Shown in pieces: positions 7,425 to 11,549 of a stretch of DNA of 11,549 nucleotides. The DNA is from a bacterium (GTDB taxonomy: Bacteria; Vulcanimicrobiota; Xenobia; Xenobiales; Xenobiaceae): the NCBI GenBank assembly GCA_022839105.1, contig JALHDH010000102.1, positions 1 through 11,549 of the forward strand, in the 5' to 3' direction. Positions within the stretch are counted from its first letter, which is position 1. Each line of letters starts with the position of its first letter. Under the pieces are notes generated by a model. The model searched no databases. It was not told the origin of the DNA and saw only the letters and a list, made by a program, of their open reading frames with translations. A program made the position numbers and the translations under genes.

Positions 7425-9137
7425 CTACATCTCGGCGCTGGTGGGTTCGGGCACCGGCGTGACCAGAGGCTCGGCCGTTGGAGCCGGAGCCGGCAAGGAT
7501 TGAGGCGGCGCCTCGGGAGGAGGGGGTGCCGGAGCCACGGGCGCAACCGGTTCCCTGGCGGGGGCCGAAGGGGTGGGCGCCTGAGCCGGAGGAGGCGTGG
7601 GCCGGCCCGCCGGCGGATCGGGTTGGACCGGTTCGGGCTCTGGCGCAGCCGATTGCTGAGGGTCGGGGGTCGACCCGTCGGGGTCCTCGGATTCGGCCGG
7701 GTCCTCCCAGTCGGGCTCTTCGGAAGGCGGTTCGGGCTGGACCGGCTCCGGGGAGGGCTCCACCTGGTCATACGAGGAGCGGGGGTAGGTCGGCCGAGGG
7801 AAGGAGAAGTCGGGAACCTCCTGGTTCCGGTCCCGTCCCACGATGATGGTGACGTCGTAGCCCGGTGAGGACCCTTCCCGCAGGTCCCGCTCATAGAGCG
7901 CTCCGCGCAGCAGCTTCTCCAGGGCGGAGCGCACGGCGATGCTGCCTCGCCTGTCGATCACCACCGTCGAGGAATAATCCGAGCGATCCGCCTGGGCGAC
8001 CCGGGCCACCTGGAAGCCCTCCCGACGCAGATCCTCAGCCACTTCGCCCACGGCCAGTTCGTCCCCGGAGCCGTTGAGGACCTCGATGCGAAGGTCCTGG
8101 CGGGAGAAATCCGAGGGTTCCTTGAGAAGCTCCAGGACGATCTGGTCGTTCTCGGGAGCATAGGGGATGATGTAGCTGACCCCGTTGATGTCGGCATCAT
8201 CGCCCACGATGGCCCCGGTCTTCATGCGGGTCCGATCGAAGTCCTTGTACAGGTAGGTCAGGTCCAGCATGTCCAACACGCTGAAATCGGTCTCGACGTT
8301 CTCCTTGACCGCCTTGACCAGGGCCTGCAGCCTCAAGACCACCATGGGATCCTTCAGGCGCCGGACCAGGGCCTCCATGATCTGCTGCTGGCGACGGATC
8401 CGGCCTCGATCCCCCTCCTCGTCCATCCGGAAGCGGGCATAGCCGACGGCCTGCTCGCCATCCAGGACCTGGGGCCCCTTCTTGAGATGGATGTGCAGGT
8501 TGCCCCAGTTGTCGTCGTAGTCCATGTCCTTCTCGACATCGACGTGCAGCCCCCCGATGGCGTCCACCAGCTTGCGGGCTCCCGAGACCCGCACGATGAC
8601 GAAGTGGTCGATGGGGACCCCGAGAAACCGCGAGACGGTGGCCTTGGCCTGCTCGATCCCTCCATAGGAATAGGCGGCATTGACCTTGTCGTAGCCGATC
8701 TCCTCGCTGATCAGGACCTGGGTGTCGCGGGGGATGGAGAGCACATTCAAGGTGCGCCCCTGGGCGTCGACGCTGATCACGAAGATCGTGTCCGAGCGGG
8801 CGCCCTTGGTGTAGTGGATTCCGCGCTCGTCGTAGTTGTAGTCGATCCCCAGGCACAGGATGTTCATCCTGGCCCGGCCCTGGAAGGCCCTCTCACCGGG
8901 GGTCCTGGTGAAGGTCTCGTACAGGCCTCCCGGACCGAAGAAGAGGCCCTGCCCCCCCCCCTCCGGAAGGGTCCGAAGGTAGGCGAAACCACCGACCAGG
9001 GCCGCCATGGCCAGGGCGAAGGTGAGGAAGGAGGACAGGATCAGGCGACGCGCGCTGGGGACTCGCCTCCACCAGGCGATCCGCTCTTCTTCCTCCAGGG
9101 GGACGCGGACCGTGCCGGTGCTCTCCGGGATCTGCAT
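7425..9137 (-). CDS. LytR-CpsA-Psr (LCP) family envelope ligase with LytR_C domain and long Pro-rich tail
   Basis: LCP proteins transfer undecaprenyl-pyrophosphate-linked glycopolymers to the cell wall or to proteins outside the membrane. The 570-residue product has a short cytoplasmic N terminus, one membrane segment (about 32-54), and an LCP domain (89-263). Conserved features are NILCLGIDY, GARSDT (112-117), SIPRDT (134-139), GYDKVNAAY, and YARFRMDEEGDRGRIRRQQQ (233-252), which include the Arg and Asp residues that bind the lipid pyrophosphate. A LytR_C domain follows (about 348-436, starting LRIEVLNGSG). The last 125 residues (446-570) are low-complexity Pro/Glu/Ala, containing PEPVQPEPP and PEPVQPDPP as a near repeat; this could span or bind wall polymer. 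The ATG at 9137 is chosen because it fits the short cytoplasmic N terminus and has AGGA 11 bases upstream; a longer in-frame upstream extension looks non-coding and would include the promoter. Convergent with the translin-like gene, 23 bp apart. Confidence 0.92.
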   Translation of the reverse strand: MQIPESTGTVRVPLEEEERIAWWRRVPSARRLILSSFLTFALAMAALVGGFAYLRTLPEGGGQGLFFGPGGLYETFTRTPGERAFQGRARMNILCLGIDYNYDERGIHYTKGARSDTIFVISVDAQGRTLNVLSIPRDTQVLISEEIGYDKVNAAYSYGGIEQAKATVSRFLGVPIDHFVIVRVSGARKLVDAIGGLHVDVEKDMDYDDNWGNLHIHLKKGPQVLDGEQAVGYARFRMDEEGDRGRIRRQQQIMEALVRRLKDPMVVLRLQALVKAVKENVETDFSVLDMLDLTYLYKDFDRTRMKTGAIVGDDADINGVSYIIPYAPENDQIVLELLKEPSDFSRQDLRIEVLNGSGDELAVGEVAEDLRREGFQVARVAQADRSDYSSTVVIDRRGSIAVRSALEKLLRGALYERDLREGSSPGYDVTIIVGRDRNQEVPDFSFPRPTYPRSSYDQVEPSPEPVQPEPPSEEPDWEDPAESEDPDGSTPDPQQSAAPEPEPVQPDPPAGRPTPPPAQAPTPSAPAREPVAPVAPAPPPPEAPPQSLPAPAPTAEPLVTPVPEPTSAEM

Positions 9138-9152
9138 GCAGGTTTCGTTCCT

Positions 9153-9194
9153 ATCGGGATTGCCGGGGAGCGGGCAAGCCGAGGGCCTCCCGAT
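9153..9194 (-). promoter_or_regulatory. Stem-loop in the LCP 5' leader
   Basis: ATCGGGA (9153-9159) pairs with TCCCGAT (9188-9194), and directly inside TTGCC (9160-9164) pairs with GGCAA (9173-9177), giving about 12 bp of nearly stacked stem with a 10-nt bulge on one side. It ends 5 bases short of the AGGA ribosome site of the LCP gene, so it could modulate translation. I recognise no known riboswitch class. Confidence 0.4.
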
Positions 9195-9254
9195 CCGGGC
9201 CGGCAGGCTTCGCCAGCCTCCTTGAACCCTCCTGGAAGGCCTGCCGTCGTGGGA

Positions 9255-9282
9255 ATTATAGCCGAGGATGGCCTCTGTGCAA
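9255..9282 (-). promoter_or_regulatory. Sigma-70-type promoter for the LCP gene
   Basis: Read on the minus strand, TTGCAC (9282-9277) is followed after 16 bp by a perfect TATAAT (9260-9255). Transcription would start near 9248, giving a leader of about 110 nt before the LCP ATG at 9137. This A/T-rich hexamer stands out in very GC-rich surroundings and is the best promoter in the window. Confidence 0.7.
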
Positions 9283-9325
9283 GGGGAACGCAGGGTCCGG
9301 GGAGGAACGCTCGAAGGCCCGGCCC

Positions 9326-10090
9326 ATGCCACGACGCCTGGGTCAACACTTCCTCAAGGATCGCAGCGTGATCGCGCGCATCCTGGCCGAGGCCGGGGTG
9401 GGGCCGCAGGATCGGATCCTCGAGATCGGCCCCGGGCGGGGCGCCCTGACGCGGGATCTGGTCGGAATCGCCGGCGAGGTCCTGGCCGTCGAGTTGGACC
9501 GGGATCTGGCCGAGCGCCTGAAGGATCTCCCCCGCCTGCGGGTGATCCACGAGGACTTCCTCAAGGTGGACCTGGAGCGCCTGCTGGCTCCCCACGACGA
9601 CTGGAAGGTGGTGGCCAACCTCCCCTACTACATCACCACCCCGATCCTGGAGAAGCTGCTGCTCGAGGGCAGCCCGCGCATCCGGGGGATGTGGGTGATG
9701 GTCCAGAAGGAGGTGGCCGAGCGGATGTGCGCCCGGGGCACCCGGGAGAGCGGCTCGCTGAGCCATTTCATCCAGTACCACGCCCAGGTCCGGAAGCTGT
9801 TCCGGGTCCGTCCGGGCTCATTCCAGCCTCCACCCGAGGTGGATTCGGCGGTGGTCAGCCTGGTGCCGCATCGGACCCCACCGGTCGACGCGCCCCCGGA
9901 TCTCCTCTTCCGCCTGATCCGGACCGCCTTCTGCGCCCGACGCAAGACGCTGCGCCGTTCGCTTGCAGGCGTCCTCGGCGACCCGGTCGCGGCCCTGGAG
10001 GCCGCCGGCATCGAGCCCTCCCGCAGGCCGGAGACGCTCCTCTTGGAGGAGTTCGCCGCCCTGGCGCGGGCCGCCGGCGCGGCCCGCTGA
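9326..10090 (+). CDS. rsmA: 16S rRNA (adenine(1518)-N6/adenine(1519)-N6)-dimethyltransferase
   Basis: RsmA (KsgA) uses S-adenosylmethionine to dimethylate two adjacent adenines in the 3'-terminal helix of 16S rRNA late in small-subunit assembly. The 254-residue product is complete and carries GQHFLKD (6-12), the SAM-binding LEIGPGRGALT (32-42), acidic VELDRD (55-60), the catalytic NLPYYI (98-103), MVQKEVAERM (125-134), SFQPPPEVDSAVV (165-177) and AFCARRKTLRRSL (201-213). It is slightly shorter than the 273-residue E. coli protein, mainly at the N terminus, which is common. The ATG at 9326 has GAAGG eight bases upstream. It is divergent from the LCP gene with 188 bp between. No terminator is obvious after its stop. 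Confidence 0.96.
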   Translation: MPRRLGQHFLKDRSVIARILAEAGVGPQDRILEIGPGRGALTRDLVGIAGEVLAVELDRDLAERLKDLPRLRVIHEDFLKVDLERLLAPHDDWKVVANLPYYITTPILEKLLLEGSPRIRGMWVMVQKEVAERMCARGTRESGSLSHFIQYHAQVRKLFRVRPGSFQPPPEVDSAVVSLVPHRTPPVDAPPDLLFRLIRTAFCARRKTLRRSLAGVLGDPVAALEAAGIEPSRRPETLLLEEFAALARAAGAAR

Positions 10091-10141
10091 ACGGATTCAG
10101 GCTGAGGTTCCCTTCTTGACCCGTATTCGGGGCCCGCCACT

Positions 10142-10366
10142 TCAGGGAGGTGGTGGCTGGAGCCGATGGTCCTCGGCGGCCATGTCCACGATGCGGTTCA
10201 GCGCCTGCTCGAAGCCGAAGGCCTTGGCGAGCGGCACCACCGAGTGGTCCTCAAACGAGAGGATGGGCCGGATCTTGAGCAGCCCGCCCAAAAGGGCCTG
10301 GGCCCGGCCGATCCGGCCTCCCTTGGCCAAGTAGTCCAAGGTCTCGACGTGAAGCGCAGCCGCACC
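10142..10366 (-). pseudogene. DegV-family fragment, truncated at both ends
   Basis: About 75 codons read on the minus strand match an internal part of DegV-family fatty-acid-binding proteins: AALHVETLDYLAKGGRIGRA followed by QALLGGLLKIRPILSFED and VVPLAKAFGFEQALNRIV. An intact protein is about 280 residues, with an N-terminal nucleotide-free Rossmann-like half and a C-terminal segment ending near a GPG motif. Neither is present. Similarity stops a few bases inside the inverted-repeat element that begins at 10368, and on the other side reading stops at TGA (10142-10144) after a PPPP run, with no DegV-like sequence in any frame down to rsmA. It appears to be a remnant. No ribosome site or convincing start codon precedes it. 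Confidence 0.8.
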
Positions 10367-10367
10367 C

Positions 10368-10386
10368 AGGAGCCTGTGTGAATACC
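10368..10386 (+). repeat. Left terminal inverted repeat
   Basis: AGGAGCCTGTGTGAATACC. It matches the reverse complement of 10540-10558 at 17 of 19 bases. It lies directly beside the DegV fragment. Confidence 0.75.
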
Positions 10387-10414
10387 ACGTCGGTCGCCTC
10401 GCCGCTCAATGGGA

Positions 10415-10439
10415 CGCACCCGCGCGGGGCGCGGGTGCG
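10415..10439. repeat. Perfect 11-bp hairpin inside the element
   Basis: CGCACCCGCGC and GCGCGGGTGCG are perfect inverted repeats around a 3-nt GGG loop. No T-tract follows on either strand, so it does not look like a classic intrinsic terminator. Confidence 0.75.
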
Positions 10440-10443
10440 AGGC

Positions 10444-10508
10444 CCCCGCTGTGTTGCAAAAAGTCTCATTTGCCTCCAGCAAACCACCACTTTTTGCGCA
10501 TTGCGGGG
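10444..10508. repeat. Nested three-stem imperfect palindrome inside the element
   Basis: CCCCGC (10444-10449) pairs with GCGGGG (10503-10508); GCAAAAAGT (10456-10464) with ACTTTTTGC (10489-10497); TTTGC (10469-10473) with GCAAA (10479-10483), around a 5-nt loop. Internal loops are small and nearly symmetric (6/5 and 4/5 nt). Twenty paired positions in 65 nt suggest a conserved folded RNA or single-strand DNA hairpin. Confidence 0.7.
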
Positions 10509-10539
10509 TGCACAAGATCCCTCGGCGATGCTCGGTCCG

Positions 10540-10558
10540 GGTACTCACACTGGCTCCT
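10540..10558 (-). repeat. Right terminal inverted repeat
   Basis: Read on the minus strand this is AGGAGCCAGTGTGAGTACC. Its outermost AG supplies the last two bases of the TAG stop codon of the TPR/Ig gene. Confidence 0.75.
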
Positions 10559-11549
10559 AGCGGATGGTAAAGCTCCATTCCTCCCTGGCCTGGTTTCCGG
10601 CGTTGTCTTCGACCTTGATCTCGACTCGGTGGAGACCGGCGGCGAGTGGCTGAGGCGGACGCCATGTGATCTGCAGTTTCTCGAAGGTTGGCCCCGGCCT
10701 CCCGCTCGGGTTCACGATGCTGCGAATCTCCGCCTGGTCCAGGATATTCGTGCCGTCGATGCGGATCTCGGCCTCGCCGAGGTCCACCTGGGATTCGGTA
10801 AGATCGCCGTCTTCCAGATGGACCTCGATCTTCGGTCGCCGGTCGGCCATGGTGACGCCTCGCCGGGGGGCCACGACCTGAAGGCGGGGCGCAGTCTCGT
10901 CCCGCACGACCTCGGGTCGCGCATTTCCGCTCAGCCGCAGGATCATCTCCTTCTGGCAGTCGGAGACCGAGCGGCCATACGCCCCCGGGAACCGCTCGCG
11001 GACGAAGGTGTGGATGTTCAGGCCTCGGGTGAGCAGATCCCGTGTCCACTCTTCGCGAGGGCGTGCGGCGATTCGCGAGCTTGCCTGGAAGTAGAGGTCG
11101 GCCAGGAGATCCGCCTGGTCTGAGGGTCCCAGCCAGCTCAAGACGGCGAATTCCCTGCGGGTCGAACCGCGGGCGACTTCGTCCAACGGAATGCCTCCGC
11201 ACTCGCGAATCAAGCCATCGATCTGGGCGAGGAACACGCTAAGAGGTGGGCGTTCCTCGAGCAGATGCAGGTCGGCCAGATTGGACGCGGCCAGCACGGC
11301 CTCCATCGTCCGAGGGAAGTCCTGGATGATCGACTCGTAGATCTGGCGGCACCGCTCGAGGTCGTGGAAGGCCTTGCCGTGGATGGCAGCAACCTCCATG
11401 CGGGCGGCAGCATCCTGCCGCGTGCCCGGATAGCTTTCGGAGAAACCCTCCAAGAGTGCGAGGGCCTCCTCATAGCGGGAGTCGGCCAGCAGGGCGTCCG
11501 TCTGGCGGAGGATCTCCTCGGTCTCGGGGGGCTGTCCGGCGAAACTCCA
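10557..11549 (-). CDS. TPR and Ig-like domain protein, N terminus outside window
   Basis: I do not recognise a named family. The 330 visible residues begin mid-protein. Residues 10-100 contain degenerate tetratricopeptide-like helices (EEALALLEGFSESYPGT, then CRQIYESIIQDFPRT), the spacing typical of envelope-associated TPR proteins. A helical middle follows. Residues 220-330 look like a beta-rich Ig-like module: TAPRLQVVAPRRG, IRIDGTNIL, GLHRVEIKVEDNAGN and a final WSFTI. The TPR plus Ig layout suggests an exported structural or scaffold protein, but no signal peptide can be seen because the start is missing. Base composition looks somewhat less GC-rich than in the other genes. The TAG stop is part flank and part terminal repeat of the adjacent element, so the original C terminus may have differed. 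Confidence 0.7.
   Translation of the reverse strand, partial: WSFAGQPPETEEILRQTDALLADSRYEEALALLEGFSESYPGTRQDAAARMEVAAIHGKAFHDLERCRQIYESIIQDFPRTMEAVLAASNLADLHLLEERPPLSVFLAQIDGLIRECGGIPLDEVARGSTRREFAVLSWLGPSDQADLLADLYFQASSRIAARPREEWTRDLLTRGLNIHTFVRERFPGAYGRSVSDCQKEMILRLSGNARPEVVRDETAPRLQVVAPRRGVTMADRRPKIEVHLEDGDLTESQVDLGEAEIRIDGTNILDQAEIRSIVNPSGRPGPTFEKLQITWRPPQPLAAGLHRVEIKVEDNAGNQAREEWSFTIR

Larger units (their letters stand above)
10368..10558. mobile_element. 191-bp non-coding element with 19-bp terminal inverted repeats (MITE-like)
   Basis: The ends match as inverted repeats at 17 of 19 positions. The interior has no credible ORF but two strong stem-loops. One side of the element meets the broken DegV frame; the other ends inside the stop codon of the TPR/Ig gene. 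Size, matching ends, lack of coding capacity and disrupted neighbours fit a miniature inverted-repeat element or an internally deleted IS. I see no target-site duplication at these boundaries, and I do not recognise the IS family. A folded RNA or cruciform repeat is the main alternative. Confidence 0.6.

Noticed and set aside
6711..7868. Plus-strand frame overlapping the translin-like gene and the LCP tail
   Set aside because: Arg/Pro/Gly-rich shadow. The translin frame and the LCP frame both show recognisable motifs over the same bases.
10142..10339. A small intact gene of 65 residues
   Set aside because: The sequence is an internal piece of DegV, with both ends missing and no ribosome site, so a remnant is the better reading.
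10415..10439. Intrinsic terminator for rsmA or the TPR/Ig gene
   Set aside because: The hairpin is perfect but no T-tract follows on either strand, and it lies inside the inverted-repeat element.
10444..10508. Integron attC site
   Set aside because: The imperfect palindrome is suggestive, but I see no recognisable core-site pair, no integrase and no cassette genes.
1..11549. CRISPR array, tRNA or rRNA genes
   Set aside because: No regularly spaced direct repeats and no recognisable tRNA or rRNA sequence were seen on either strand.

Overview
The window looks like a contig from a high-GC bacterium (roughly two-thirds G+C by eye). A complete RsmA/KsgA rRNA dimethyltransferase and a LytR-CpsA-Psr (LCP) cell-envelope ligase mark it as bacterial, and the LCP protein points to a lineage that attaches glycopolymers to its wall. 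The selenium-dependent molybdenum hydroxylase accessory genes and a beta-lysine acetyltransferase suggest an at least partly anaerobic, osmolyte-making organism. The phylum cannot be fixed from sequence alone.

Layout: (1) 1-1506, minus, a secreted UshA/5'-nucleotidase whose C-terminal end runs off the window. (2) 1507-1750, a divergent intergenic region. (3) 1751-3388, plus, a gamma-glutamyltransferase-type Ntn hydrolase without a signal peptide. (4) 6684 down to 3382, a minus-strand run of three genes: yqeC, a fused mocA-yqeB, then ablB. The first two overlap by ATGA; ablB follows 82 bp later and overlaps the GGT stop tail-to-tail by 7 bp. (5) 6760-7401, plus, a small translin-family protein. 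(6) 9137 down to 7425, a large LCP protein with a Pro-rich tail, preceded by a good sigma-70-type promoter and a structured leader. (7) 9326-10090, plus, rsmA. (8) 10091-10556, no intact gene: a DegV fragment abuts a 191-bp element (10368-10558) bounded by 19-bp imperfect terminal inverted repeats and holding strong internal hairpins. (9) 10557-11549, minus, the C-terminal part of a TPR/Ig-like protein whose N terminus lies outside the window.

How the genes fit together: YqeC, MocA and YqeB are the accessory set known from selenium-dependent molybdenum hydroxylase loci. Here MocA (MPT cytidylyltransferase) and YqeB are one polypeptide, translationally coupled to YqeC. The hydroxylase and selD are not in the window. 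AblB would make N-epsilon-acetyl-beta-lysine if a lysine 2,3-aminomutase (AblA) exists elsewhere. The GGT and nucleotidase are salvage-type hydrolases, divergently arranged.

The most interesting points are the MocA-YqeB fusion, the translin homologue in a bacterial context, and the hairpin-rich inverted-repeat element that appears to have broken degV and to supply part of the stop codon of the neighbouring TPR/Ig gene.
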